Shown: one piece after another, positions 9,401 to 16,598 of the stretch
Numbering within the stretch: position 1 is the stretch's first letter
How the letters are laid out: each line of letters opens with the position of its first letter
From: Bacillota bacterium
Lineage (GTDB): Bacteria; Bacillota; Clostridia; Acetivibrionales; DTU013
DNA length: 49,685 bases
Direction: 5' to 3'
NCBI GenBank assembly: GCA_023411715.1
Contig: JAEYOM010000121.1
Span: 1-49,685, forward strand
Translations under genes and position numbers: made by a program
The notes under the pieces: model-generated
Databases searched by the model: none
What the model was told of the DNA's origin: nothing
Seen by the model: only the letters and a program-made list of their open reading frames with translations

Positions 9401-9845
9401 CTTCACGGATTACAAAACCTATCTCAACTTTGACCTTGTTGTAACAGATGCGGAGGACAGAACCCAGAGACTTTCCAAGACGCTCCAGAAGAAGTCGGGC
9501 GGGGAAACCCAGACTCCGTTTTACATTTCCGTACTCGCATCCTTTGCTCAGCTGTATAGGATACAGGATCCGGCATATAACCGCATCCGCCTGATAGTAT
9601 TCGACGAGGCCTTCAGCAAGATGGACAGCGAGAGGATCCAGGAAAGCATAAGGCTGTTGCGCAAATTCGGATTCCAATGCATCCTTTCCGCTCCGCCGGA
9701 GAAAATCGGCGATATTGCGCCGCTTGTGGACAGGAACCTTTGTGTAATCCGGGACAGGACCACTTCAATTGTGCGCGCCTTCGACGGGAAGAAACTGATG
9801 GAGGAACAGCAGGCGGAGGAAGAGGTTAGTTCCACGAGAGAGTAG
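6423..9845 (+). CDS. jetC: Wadjet system protein JetC (SMC/MukB-like ATPase)
   Basis: The 1140-residue motor of the Wadjet complex. Walker A is GKNASGKST at residues 30-38. Long coiled coils run from about 260 to 500 and from about 690 to 900 around a hinge region near 510-640 (DIPVHILADLLEIRD). The C-terminal head carries the signature SGGE near 1026, Walker B LIVFDEAF near 1057 and a SKMD D-loop. All catalytic motifs are present, so the ATPase should be active. ATP-driven loop extrusion by JetABC and detection of small circular DNA are known for the family. A ggaggaagga ribosome binding site lies directly upstream. Confidence 0.92.
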   Translation: MKHLKKLLLIHWHFFSFELVEFDKINFLTGKNASGKSTMIDALQLLMLGDANGRNFFNKAANERSARSLKGYLRCELGDDGGTGFKYLREGRFTSYIACEFFDDIKRSSFTIGVVFESYEDSTDEHRFFVLESGFPDNCFVAGGVPLTYKDLRTMVNKNYKKGKYEFPDSDRGFQEILKGKFGGLKNKYFSLFKKAVSFTPITDIETFITEYVCDVKNPVDITLMQDNIRHYKRLEYEADLMGARVGSLDAISAKYISYTEEKQRLEIQSYIVDRAKLQNLRDTIRSLKDKLVSLEDEIAALLKKQTEAAAAAEIEKQHRDKLIEDRSKSDVHNKLQELRRQKGDLTSKINELEHNLEQSVQKLRRYALEWRSVVRRYEALPRHAGNVLEKQFAAALDEVRDFSLKTGNYTEQLLNTSAINVSELTEEMFSSLLEDTDGFRKASTGLLYSIRNKESELHNELDTRAERLKALEKGIKAYNPKLISLRDEIKKELTSKYGQDIPVHILADLLEIRDERWRNAVEAYLHTQKFYLLVEPRYFVDALKVYDRLKFQMGFYDWGIVDSGKLEKSKPVCDKGSLAEEVITGFLYARQFIDFVMGKVMKCDSVGELRLYDKAITDSCMLYQGYVARQLNPDRWKDPFIGRKAIEEQIRNEKSAIEKLDIDLSACSEYETAVSSAANMTLINKNESEGYLKLFEKASALPGWKTELSEVLEQEGKIDLSWLNELNGQITESEYRIKQLEQEDRRSGNEKAKLEKEQDDIRKEKLPLAEQNEENARKDMASRYNTNWVEETGEPRFLKELQSRKSAREVSDNFSSQLERTRSQTQKKRDDLETARSDYNKEYKAPHDIKQPDNSAYEKELDELKVIRLPGYRKQIQDAKDKAFQQFQEDFLAKLKSNIDTVSSQIVELNGALKESTWGNERYRFTLSPKQEYIRYYNMITDEMLLEGYNIASQIFRDKHRDAIDELFRQIIDVDSELNADARAELEKNIKRFTDYKTYLNFDLVVTDAEDRTQRLSKTLQKKSGGETQTPFYISVLASFAQLYRIQDPAYNRIRLIVFDEAFSKMDSERIQESIRLLRKFGFQCILSAPPEKIGDIAPLVDRNLCVIRDRTTSIVRAFDGKKLMEEQQAEEEVSSTRE

Positions 9846-9879
9846 CGGTTGCGAATGGACATTTTATCGGAGGAAGTAA

Positions 9880-11169
9880 ATGGAGTACAAGAGGCTCATT
9901 CTTAACAGACTGCTGGACAAATATGAAAAAAGCAGATCCTTTACTGAAGGCAGTTCAACACGCAGGATTCTCCTGAAAATGCGGGATGCGGACGTCGCTG
10001 AATACGATGTGGAAAAGCCGCTGGTCAGGGAGACATTCAACAGCGCTGTCAGGGAGCTGGCTGACAAAGAATTGGTCGGATATGAATGGCTGAAGTATGA
10101 AACCGGCAACATCATTGAAAAGGTATGGCTGGTTGTTGACAATGTGGAGAAGGCCTATATGGAGATATCCAGAAAGCCGAAGAGAGATAAGCTGGACACT
10201 ATTTTGCAATATACGGAAAGGCTGCTGGCGGAAGCTGCTGCCTTATCCTGGTCGAGAGCTTTTCTTGGCGATGTGAAAGCCGGCATACTTGAAAAATCCT
10301 CCATCTCCGGCCTTCTGCCGGTCGGCGAGGAACAGGCCCTTGCTGTATTGAGGGCATTAGAAGGAGTCCTTGGCATCGGTAACAGCGAATTACTGGAGCG
10401 GGTCTTCAGTCTTCGCTGTTTTGGAGACTCCAAGTATTTCGAGAAAAAGGTAAAGAGCAGAATTGTGGGCATTCTCCGAAGGTATCTGAACCAGTGCGAA
10501 GAATCCGCCGAAATGACGGATGATGAAATACTGGCACAGGTCGGGATCCTTCAAGCGCCGGAACTGATAGAGTTCAAAGGAGGCATTTCCGGAGAGATCA
10601 ACGGCAGTGTCGTGGATTTCTCCATATTTTCGTTCGGAGTATCGATCAATTCGGATACGGTGCGCGCAATGAAAATAACTAAAATGGGGCCGGTAAAAAA
10701 GATCCTGTTTATCGAAAATAAAGCAAATTATGTTGACTTTATCTCTAAAAACACGGATCAATCATTAATGACCGTATACCACGGAGGCTTTTACAGCCCT
10801 GTAAAAAGCCTGTTCTTCAGAAAGTTATATGGAGCCGCAGCAGAATGCGGCGGCCCGGAAGGTCAAGACGGAACAAACCATGCAATAGCAGACACAGCGG
10901 TAGAATTCTTCCATTGGAGCGATATTGACCTTGGAGGTTTTTTGATATTCCACAGACTCAAAACTAACATCATTCCCTGCTTGAAACCCTACTTAATGGA
11001 TGTGGAGGCAATGAAAAGCAGAGAAGCTCATGCGGCTCAGATTGATGACAAATATACGGGTAAAGTTGAAAAGCTCATGAATGATCCGGAATATGAGGAA
11101 CTGCGAAGTGTTATGGAATACATGCTGGAGCATCGCATCAAGCTTGAACAGGAGGCGTTTTTGCTATAG
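9880..11169 (+). CDS. jetD: Wadjet system nuclease JetD (TOPRIM)
   Basis: A 429-residue protein matching JetD, the topoisomerase-VI-related nuclease that cleaves plasmids stalled by JetABC. The N-terminal part carries a predicted winged helix (residues 1-90) and an arm region. The C-terminal TOPRIM domain has its catalytic Glu in FIENKANY (about residue 279), a conserved YHGG loop near 300 and the acidic SDIDLGG motif near 347-352, so the metal-binding residues appear intact. It starts 34 bases after jetC with tcggagg upstream of the ATG. It is the last gene of the jet operon, with an exonuclease gene 150 bases further on. Confidence 0.9.
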   Translation: MEYKRLILNRLLDKYEKSRSFTEGSSTRRILLKMRDADVAEYDVEKPLVRETFNSAVRELADKELVGYEWLKYETGNIIEKVWLVVDNVEKAYMEISRKPKRDKLDTILQYTERLLAEAAALSWSRAFLGDVKAGILEKSSISGLLPVGEEQALAVLRALEGVLGIGNSELLERVFSLRCFGDSKYFEKKVKSRIVGILRRYLNQCEESAEMTDDEILAQVGILQAPELIEFKGGISGEINGSVVDFSIFSFGVSINSDTVRAMKITKMGPVKKILFIENKANYVDFISKNTDQSLMTVYHGGFYSPVKSLFFRKLYGAAAECGGPEGQDGTNHAIADTAVEFFHWSDIDLGGFLIFHRLKTNIIPCLKPYLMDVEAMKSREAHAAQIDDKYTGKVEKLMNDPEYEELRSVMEYMLEHRIKLEQEAFLL

Positions 11170-11322
11170 GTTTCTTTAAAAAGCTAATTGCCTTTGCAAA
11201 GAAATAATATTATAAGAAGGTTATCTCGCAAGTCGCAGAACTGGCTGTCAGTATGGAAAATGAAACTATGGATATGGTATACTGAAAAATATAAGACAGG
11301 CAATTTAGTGGAGGACCCGGTT

Positions 11323-11823
11323 ATGCAGAAAATACCTGCCAGCTTTGTGGCATTTGATTTGGAGACCACTGGTTTTGCGCCGCCGTGCAGGATCATTGAG
11401 ATCGGGGCGGTAAAGGTCGTGGACAATAGGGTAACCGAACAGTTCCAGACGTTTGTAAATCCCTGTTGCAGATTGCCGGCACATATTACGGAGCTAACCG
11501 GAATCGAGGATGAAATGGTGAAAAATGCGCCTCTGATTCAAGAAGCTTTGCCGCGGTTCCTGGAGTTCCTCGGCGATTTTCCGATGGCTGCCCACAATGC
11601 GTCATTCGATATGCAGTTCATCAATCATGAAGTGCGAAAGATCGGCAGGAGTCTCTCAAACCAGGTAATTGATACCCTGGCATTATCCCGCCGCTGTTAT
11701 CCCGGCCTGCGGAATCACAAGCTGGCTACGGTTGCTCAGCATATAGGTGCAGTCAATCAATCCGCTCATAGGGGCATGTATGACGCCATGGTCGTCGCTG
11801 AAATACTATTGAAATTGGCATAG
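11323..11823 (+). CDS. DEDDh 3'-5' exonuclease (DnaQ-like)
   Basis: A 166-residue single-domain exonuclease of the PolIII epsilon type. Exo I is FVAFDLETTG, Exo II is AAHNASFDMQF, and the ExoIII region has HRGMYDAMV, giving the D-E-D-D-h set of metal-binding residues. The ATG at 11323 is chosen because gtggagg lies 7-8 bases upstream; the frame is open further upstream but has no comparable site. It follows jetD after about 150 bases in the same direction. Whether it assists Wadjet defence or acts in general repair cannot be told from sequence. Confidence 0.85.
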   Translation: MQKIPASFVAFDLETTGFAPPCRIIEIGAVKVVDNRVTEQFQTFVNPCCRLPAHITELTGIEDEMVKNAPLIQEALPRFLEFLGDFPMAAHNASFDMQFINHEVRKIGRSLSNQVIDTLALSRRCYPGLRNHKLATVAQHIGAVNQSAHRGMYDAMVVAEILLKLA

Positions 11824-11877
11824 TGTGAGATTTGGTATGGGGAATAGAGGATATCTTTCATTGGGGCTTATGCGCAA

Positions 11878-12059
11878 TCAGATTTTCCCAAGGTTTTGTT
11901 CATAGCAGTCCAAAAGCTCCTGCTCTCTGAACAGGCTGGAAACCGCTTCTTCATAGTCGCGCAGTCTTGGGGCTTTTCTGTTTTTCTTAAATATTTGTCG
12001 ATACTGTTAAAGCAGGTATGGCGGGCATTCCTGTAGATATAGCCGGTCAGGCCTTCCAT
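11878..12059 (-). pseudogene. Frameshifted remnant of a small unknown protein
   Basis: The minus strand reads MEGLTGYIYRNARHTCFNSI then DKYLRK in one frame. After a single-base shift it reads LRDYEEAVSSLFREQELLDC before a TGA at 11878-11880. Both halves look protein-like and join only through the frameshift. The first half faintly resembles the region-2 helix of ECF sigma factors, but this is a guess. No ribosome binding site was found. It sits between the exonuclease and the LUD gene. Confidence 0.35.
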
Positions 12060-12124
12060 CGGCGCAAAACCAGAGATTCATAGCTGTAATATGACAGCCT
12101 TCCGCTCAGCCTTCCTAACAATAT

Positions 12125-12193
12125 GTCTTCTCAGTATACCACAGATAAGGTATAATTTATTTAATATCCCGGAATATATACCGAACTAATCGG
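12125..12193 (+). repeat. Second copy of the 69-bp inverted repeat, upstream of LUD gene
   Basis: The reverse complement matches 3843-3911 (6 mismatches in 69 bases). It contains the near-palindrome CGGAATATATACCG and lies about 100 bases upstream of the LUD start, so it could carry an operator or promoter for that gene. Confidence 0.8.
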
Positions 12194-12293
12194 GCGTCAT
12201 CCGGAATCCATTGAGATTATTGCATTTAAAGGCTGCGACACGATAACGGTCGATGCCTGTTATGATAAAATAGTATATAGGGGGAAGAAGAAA

Positions 12294-12893
12294 ATGATAA
12301 GTATTGATAAAACCATGAAAAATCTAATCGCTCGCGGCTTTGACGCCAGCTACTTTGCCACTGGGAAGGAAGCGTCCGACTATATAGCATCACAATTAAA
12401 GGGTGAGACTATAGGCTTCGGCGGCAGCAAGACTGTAGAGACGCTTGGTTTGTTCGAACGGCTTGGCGAAAACAACAAAGTGTACTGGCACTGGAAACAG
12501 GAGAAAGTTGAAGCACGCAGGAACTCTGCCGCCGCAGAGGTTTACCTGACCAGCGCAAACGCAATTGCCGAATCCGGGGAGATAATAAACATCGACGGCT
12601 CCGGCAACAGGGTGGCAAATACTCTGTACGGCAAGAAGAAGGTCTACATAATTGTCGGTACCAACAAAATCGCGGAGAACTTCGATAAAGCGTTGTGGCG
12701 TGCAAGGAATATCGCTGCGCCGCTTAACGCCAGACGCTTAAATATAGACACACCGTGCGTCAAGGGCGAGCTGAAGTGCTATGACTGCAGCAGCCCTGAT
12801 CGTATCTGCAGGGGGTTGACCGTCCTCTGGAATAAGCTATCCGGCATAGAGAAGACCGAGGTTGTCATCATAGGCGAGGAATTAGGCTACTGA
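12294..12893 (+). CDS. LUD-domain protein (LutC/YkgG-like, DUF162)
   Basis: A 199-residue LUD family protein. Family features: GFGGSKTVETLGL near residues 41-53, SANAIAESGEIINIDGSGNR (about 87-106) and VYIIVGTNKIAENFDKAL. LUD proteins include LutB and LutC of the lactate oxidation complex, but free-standing clostridial members like this one have no proven reaction. A Cys-containing segment (CVKGELKCYDCSSPDRIC) could bind a metal or iron-sulfur cluster. The ATG follows gggggaag. The frame is open for 43 codons upstream without another start codon. A strong terminator follows. Confidence 0.85.
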   Translation: MISIDKTMKNLIARGFDASYFATGKEASDYIASQLKGETIGFGGSKTVETLGLFERLGENNKVYWHWKQEKVEARRNSAAAEVYLTSANAIAESGEIINIDGSGNRVANTLYGKKKVYIIVGTNKIAENFDKALWRARNIAAPLNARRLNIDTPCVKGELKCYDCSSPDRICRGLTVLWNKLSGIEKTEVVIIGEELGY

Positions 12894-13000
12894 TTAAATA
12901 GTTTTATTGCCTGAAAAAACCCTTACCCGATCAATTAGATATCAGGTAAGGGCTTTTTTATACTCTAGATATATGCCGGCAAGCTGCCGCTATTATATGG
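12835..13000 (+). repeat. 3' end of LUD gene plus terminator, duplicated at 3912-4077
   Basis: Direct repeat partner of 3912-4077, identical at 156 of 166 positions by hand count. Matching ends at TATATGG, after which the two loci diverge. Confidence 0.85.
12920..12959 (+). terminator. Intrinsic terminator of the LUD gene
   Basis: Arms CCCTTACC (12920-12927) and GGTAAGGG (12945-12952) are followed by ctttttta. The same structure is present in the duplicated copy near 4008-4040. Confidence 0.85.
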
Positions 13001-13321
13001 TTTAAATTTCCAACAGCCCCGCATCGGCCAGATATAAAGTATTCCACCGACGGCCTTCTCAGATTGTGGGGTTGATTCCGACATAGATTTTTCATCTGAA
13101 GCATTACGGGAAGAAACGCTTGCAGAATAGCACAAACCTATCATTAAAATATTGTTACAAATCCATATCTATTCTTGTGCTCCAGATTTGATAAAAGTAT
13201 ACTTAAATTATGGATATCCTTCATTATGTTTCCGGGTTTTGCTGAACATAAGGATCAGAAGGGAACTGAAGATAAAGCCTTTTTTTCGTCGAAGTCAGGA
13301 GCTTCGAGCAAAAGGAGAAAA
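13001..13321. other. Intergenic region upstream of NlpC/P60 gene
   Basis: No gene is supported here. A short inverted repeat (CGAAG...CTTCG) lies near 13289-13308, just before the ribosome binding site. No riboswitch was recognised, although NlpC/P60 genes in Firmicutes often have one. Confidence 0.35.
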
Positions 13322-14488
13322 ATGTCAGGACAATTAAAATTAATCTCATCTATAACAATTGTTTTCTTTCTGTTTATATCCGTCCCAGTGATGGTTTTTG
13401 CTGAAAGCAATAAAACTGCTACTGTTGCAGCGGGGGTCCTGAATTTAAGGCAAAACCCGACTGTTTCATCAATGATTCTCTGTCAACTCCCCAAAGGCGT
13501 GCAGGTTTTGATCACAGAGGAAAGGGCTGGCTGGTACAAGGTTACGGTTGCTGTTAACAGGAAAGAACTTACAGGTTGGGTAATGGGTCAATATATTTCC
13601 ATTGATTCCAATAAGGGGCAAGAAGCTGCTAATCAGAATGCCTCTACACGAAAGGATTCAGTACAAGGGAGCGAGACTGGGCAGGCATCATCACAAAGCG
13701 GTGTGGCTCAGAGAGGTACAACCCAAGAAGGTACAACCCAAGAAGGTACAGCCCAAGAAGGTACATCACAAGAAAGTACAACCCAAGAAGGTACATCACA
13801 AGAAGGCTCAATTCGTAGTGATACGGCAGAGGGCGCATCAAAGGAAAACACAACTCAACAGTCAGCTGTACAGGGGACAATCAACATTGTTAATGCGAGT
13901 GTACTAGGTGCAGTAAAAATTAATAAAATCAGCCCCGGAACAATCAATGTACTCAGTGAAAGTACTATCTTTGCAATCCGAACAGGTACAATCAGCGTAA
14001 TTAGTGTAAATCCGGGCAGAGAAGACACGACCGGCCTGAATCCGGCAAACGCAAGCACCGCGGGTATTAGTCCGGCCGGCTCAAGTCCGGACGCCATCGG
14101 ACCTAATGCGGAGGAATTAATCAGATTTGCAAAATCCCTTCTTGGGGTACCATATGTATATGGGGGCATGTCGCCTGCCGGTTTCGATTGTTCAGGATTT
14201 ACCAGCTATGTGTTTGGCGCATTCGGCATCAGGCTTGAACGGGTTTCAACGGATCAGGCCAAACAGGGAATGGAGATTTCAAGAGAGAATCTCAAGCCTG
14301 GAGATCTGGTGTTTTTTGACACGAACGGAGGACGCAGCGTTATAAACCACACCGGTATTTTCATAGGCGATGGAAAATTCATTCATGCTTCCTCCGGAAC
14401 CTCCTCTTGTGTCATCATTTCAGATCTGACAACGGGCTATTATACCGACAATTTTATGACAGCCCGCCGCATATACCAAACGCCTTGA
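13322..14488 (+). CDS. Secreted SH3b-NlpC/P60 peptidoglycan endopeptidase
   Basis: A 388-residue exported cell-wall hydrolase. A signal peptide (SITIVFFLFISVPVMVFAES) is followed by a bacterial SH3 domain (about 35-95, AGVLNLRQNP...GWYKV...GWVMG). Then come a Ser/Thr/Gln-rich linker with tandem GT(T/S/A)QE repeats, a second low-complexity segment, and the NlpC/P60 domain from about 265. The catalytic Cys is in FDCSGF (about 290), His in INHTGIF (about 343), and a further His in FIHASSG. The start at 13322 follows aaggag; the longer frame upstream lacks a signal-peptide-like start. It should cleave D-Glu-diaminopimelate-type stem peptide bonds. Confidence 0.9.
   Translation: MSGQLKLISSITIVFFLFISVPVMVFAESNKTATVAAGVLNLRQNPTVSSMILCQLPKGVQVLITEERAGWYKVTVAVNRKELTGWVMGQYISIDSNKGQEAANQNASTRKDSVQGSETGQASSQSGVAQRGTTQEGTTQEGTAQEGTSQESTTQEGTSQEGSIRSDTAEGASKENTTQQSAVQGTINIVNASVLGAVKINKISPGTINVLSESTIFAIRTGTISVISVNPGREDTTGLNPANASTAGISPAGSSPDAIGPNAEELIRFAKSLLGVPYVYGGMSPAGFDCSGFTSYVFGAFGIRLERVSTDQAKQGMEISRENLKPGDLVFFDTNGGRSVINHTGIFIGDGKFIHASSGTSSCVIISDLTTGYYTDNFMTARRIYQTP
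13713..13806 (+). repeat. 15-bp in-frame tandem repeats in NlpC/P60 linker
   Basis: Units close to ACCCAAGAAGGTACA recur about six times and encode GTTQE-type pentapeptides. They lie in the linker between the SH3b and NlpC/P60 domains, a place where copy number can vary without damage to either fold. Confidence 0.85.
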
Positions 14489-14659
14489 TCTTTCTATCGG
14501 CGAAAATAGCTCGATGTAAGATTCATAATACTTTTGTCTACAGTTCTGCTATTCATAAAATATAGTAATAAGCCAATTTTCGTTATTGAAGGGGCAATTC
14601 GAATTATGGTATACTCTGCTTAGTTGAATGCAAAAATAGCCGGGTCCTAACTGAATAAA

Positions 14660-14772
14660 GGAACGCTGAATCCAAAAGAGCGGGAGAACCAAATTGGGGG
14701 TGAATCCTGGGCCGTAGCTCAGGTAGGGTCATCTTTCGATCCGAATCCGTCAGCTAATCTCGTAAGCGTGGA
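14660..14772 (+). ncRNA. c-di-AMP riboswitch (ydaO/yuaA type)
   Basis: Conserved ydaO-type segments appear in order: ACGCT, GAACCAAATTGGGGG, TGAATCC, GGGCCGTAGCTCAGGTAGGG, ATCCGAATCCGTCAGCTAA, then CGTAAGCGT. The outer stem pairs ACGCT (about 14662) with AGCGT (about 14765). The class binds cyclic di-AMP and usually turns genes off by termination. A terminator at 14825-14852 provides the expression platform. The next gene on the strand is citrate synthase, at 14983; the upstream neighbour is an NlpC/P60 gene, the more usual target of this class, but it lies on the wrong side to be controlled. Confidence 0.85.
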
Positions 14773-14824
14773 AAGAGAAGGTGTTGCATATGGCTTTGTA
14801 ACTATACCCTTTTTGGGTGAAGAA

Positions 14825-14852
14825 GCTGCAGAATTTTCTCTGCGGCTTTTTT
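14825..14852 (+). terminator. Intrinsic terminator of the riboswitch
   Basis: GCTGCAGA (14825-14832) and TCTGCGGC (14839-14846) pair with one G-U wobble, followed by tttttta. It lies about 50 bases after the aptamer and is the likely ligand-controlled switch. Confidence 0.8.
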
Positions 14853-14857
14853 ATTTC

Positions 14858-14922
14858 GTGCGTCCAGCGAAGCTGGACCACACTTGCCGGTGCAAGTCCG
14901 GTACGGGTAATTGCCAGCGATG
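14858..14922 (+). mobile_element. 5' stump of a group II intron (IIC-like)
   Basis: The fragment begins with GTGCG, the conserved 5' end of group II introns. It is followed by a hairpin (TCCAGC GAA GCTGGA), then CCGGTGCAAGTCCGG and GGTAATTGCCAGCG, which parallel the GGGUGAGAGUCCC and AGUAACAGUUAGC segments at the start of domain I in bacterial group IIC introns. Group IIC introns insert directly after intrinsic terminators, exactly the position seen here. No reverse transcriptase or domain V follows, so only the start of the intron remains. The match is from memory and needs a covariance search. Confidence 0.55.
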
Positions 14923-14982
14923 GGATTTGTTTTCGAGTAAAAGGCAGATCATTGTATATTTTTAAGAAAGGTGTGAGGAGCG

Positions 14983-16359
14983 ATGAATAAACCATTTTCC
15001 GGAACTACTGCCGAAATATCGGCTCTTTCAAGTTTATGCGAACTGAACAGTATGATCGACCCTTCACTTTATGGTAGATTTGACGTAAAGAGAGGGCTGC
15101 GTGATGTAAATGGGAAAGGTGTACTAGCCGGCTTGACTGAGATTTCCGAAATCGTTTCCTCCAGAGTGGTCGATGGGGAAGAACAACCCTGTGAGGGAAA
15201 GCTGTACTATCGGGGAATTGATGTTGAGGAAATTGTTGATGGTTTCATCAAGGAAAACCGTTTTGGGTTCGAAGAGGTGTCCTATTTGCTTCTGTTCGGG
15301 CAACAACCTGATATTCGAGAATTGCATAAATTCAGCAGTATCCTGGGGGAATATCGTTCACTGCCAACCAACTTTGTATTGGATACCATTATGAAAGCTC
15401 CCAGCCGGGACCTTATGAATGGGCTCGCTCGAAGTGTTTTGACGCTGTATTCCTATGATGAGTCTGCTGATGATATTTCCCTGCCCAATGTATTGCGCCA
15501 ATCGCTGCAGTTGCTGGCACTGTTTCCTCTGCTCTCAGTATATGGATACCAGGCTTATTGTCACTATCATGACGGAAAGAGTCTTCATATTCATTCACCC
15601 CAGGTCAACCTGTCCACGGCGGAGAATATTCTGCACCTGCTGCGTCCCGACAGCCGGTACACGCCACTGGAAGCCAGGATTCTCGATGTAGCGCTTGTAT
15701 TGCACGCGGAGCATGGCGGCGGAAATAACTCCACTTTTACCACTCATGTAGTAACCTCTTCCGGAGCGGACACATATTCCGCCATTGCGGCGGCTCTTGG
15801 ATCCCTGAAGGGGCCCAGGCATGGCGGCGCAAATATCAAGGTGGTGCAGATGTTCGAGGACATGAAGAAGAAAATAGGAGACTGGACCAATGAATCACTT
15901 GTTGCGGACTATCTTTCCAAGCTGCTGGATAAGCAGGCGTTTGACTGTTCAGGTCTGATCTATGGTATGGGGCATGCGGTATACTCCCTGTCGGATCCCC
16001 GTGCGAATGTGCTGAAAAGCTTTGTTGAGAGTCTCTCAAGAGAGAAAAACAGGATGGAGGAGTTCCAGTTATACTCGCTGGTGGAACGGCTGGCTCCGGA
16101 AATCATAGGAGAAAAACGCCGTATCTACAAAGGTGTCAGTGCCAATATCGATTTCTACAGCGGCTTTGTTTATGATATGCTTGACCTGCCGCAACAGTTG
16201 TATACCCCCTTGTTCGCAATTGCCCGTATGGCTGGTTGGGCGGCACATCGTATCGAAGAGATCGTAAATGCGGGCAAGATCATACGCCCTGCTTATAAGT
16301 CTGTTTCAAACAGGTCCTGTTATCTTACCCTTGACAAGCGGAGTTCAAAGCTTGGTTAA
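14983..16359 (+). CDS. gltA: Citrate/2-methylcitrate synthase
   Basis: A 458-residue citrate synthase. It shows LYYRGIDVEEIVDGF (about 67-81), LHAEHGGGNNSTF (active-site His, about 238-250), GPRHGGAN (about 276) and YGMGHAVYSLSDPRA (second His, about 327-341), and RPAYKS near the C-terminus. All expected catalytic residues appear present. It condenses oxaloacetate and acetyl-CoA to citrate, feeding 2-oxoglutarate and glutamate synthesis in anaerobes. The ATG follows gtgaggag. It lies downstream of a c-di-AMP riboswitch, its terminator and a group II intron stump, suggesting c-di-AMP control. A 2-methylcitrate role cannot be excluded. Confidence 0.9.
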   Translation: MNKPFSGTTAEISALSSLCELNSMIDPSLYGRFDVKRGLRDVNGKGVLAGLTEISEIVSSRVVDGEEQPCEGKLYYRGIDVEEIVDGFIKENRFGFEEVSYLLLFGQQPDIRELHKFSSILGEYRSLPTNFVLDTIMKAPSRDLMNGLARSVLTLYSYDESADDISLPNVLRQSLQLLALFPLLSVYGYQAYCHYHDGKSLHIHSPQVNLSTAENILHLLRPDSRYTPLEARILDVALVLHAEHGGGNNSTFTTHVVTSSGADTYSAIAAALGSLKGPRHGGANIKVVQMFEDMKKKIGDWTNESLVADYLSKLLDKQAFDCSGLIYGMGHAVYSLSDPRANVLKSFVESLSREKNRMEEFQLYSLVERLAPEIIGEKRRIYKGVSANIDFYSGFVYDMLDLPQQLYTPLFAIARMAGWAAHRIEEIVNAGKIIRPAYKSVSNRSCYLTLDKRSSKLG

Positions 16360-16532
16360 GCAAACCTCCATAATTGCAATTGAGAAACTGCGGCCCATTT
16401 TTTCATTGCTTCAAAGGTTGCAGGATAAAGAGCTTTCAACAGGGCCGTATCGCTTGGGATGCGTCCGTGGTGCTGGTCTATGGAAGTGCCCCAGATATTA
16501 CTGCGTATAAGCCATAAATGGCTGCCGGACAG

Positions 16533-16567
16533 CATGAATACCCCCGACAAAGCGGGGGATATTCATG
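16533..16567. terminator. Bidirectional terminator between gltA and cohesin gene
   Basis: Arms CATGAATACCCCCG and CGGGGGATATTCATG pair with a single-base bulge around the loop acaaag, followed by gtattttctttt. It lies between convergent genes. Confidence 0.85.
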
Positions 16568-16598
16568 AGAGTATTTTCTTTTACTGTTATTTTATCTG

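Noticed and set aside
13711..13810. Regular repeats considered as a CRISPR array
   Set aside because: The units are contiguous 15-mers in frame with the NlpC/P60 gene and have no spacers.
16356..16550. 64-codon minus-strand frame after gltA
   Set aside because: It looks somewhat protein-like but has no ribosome binding site and no recognised family, and it overlaps the end of gltA.
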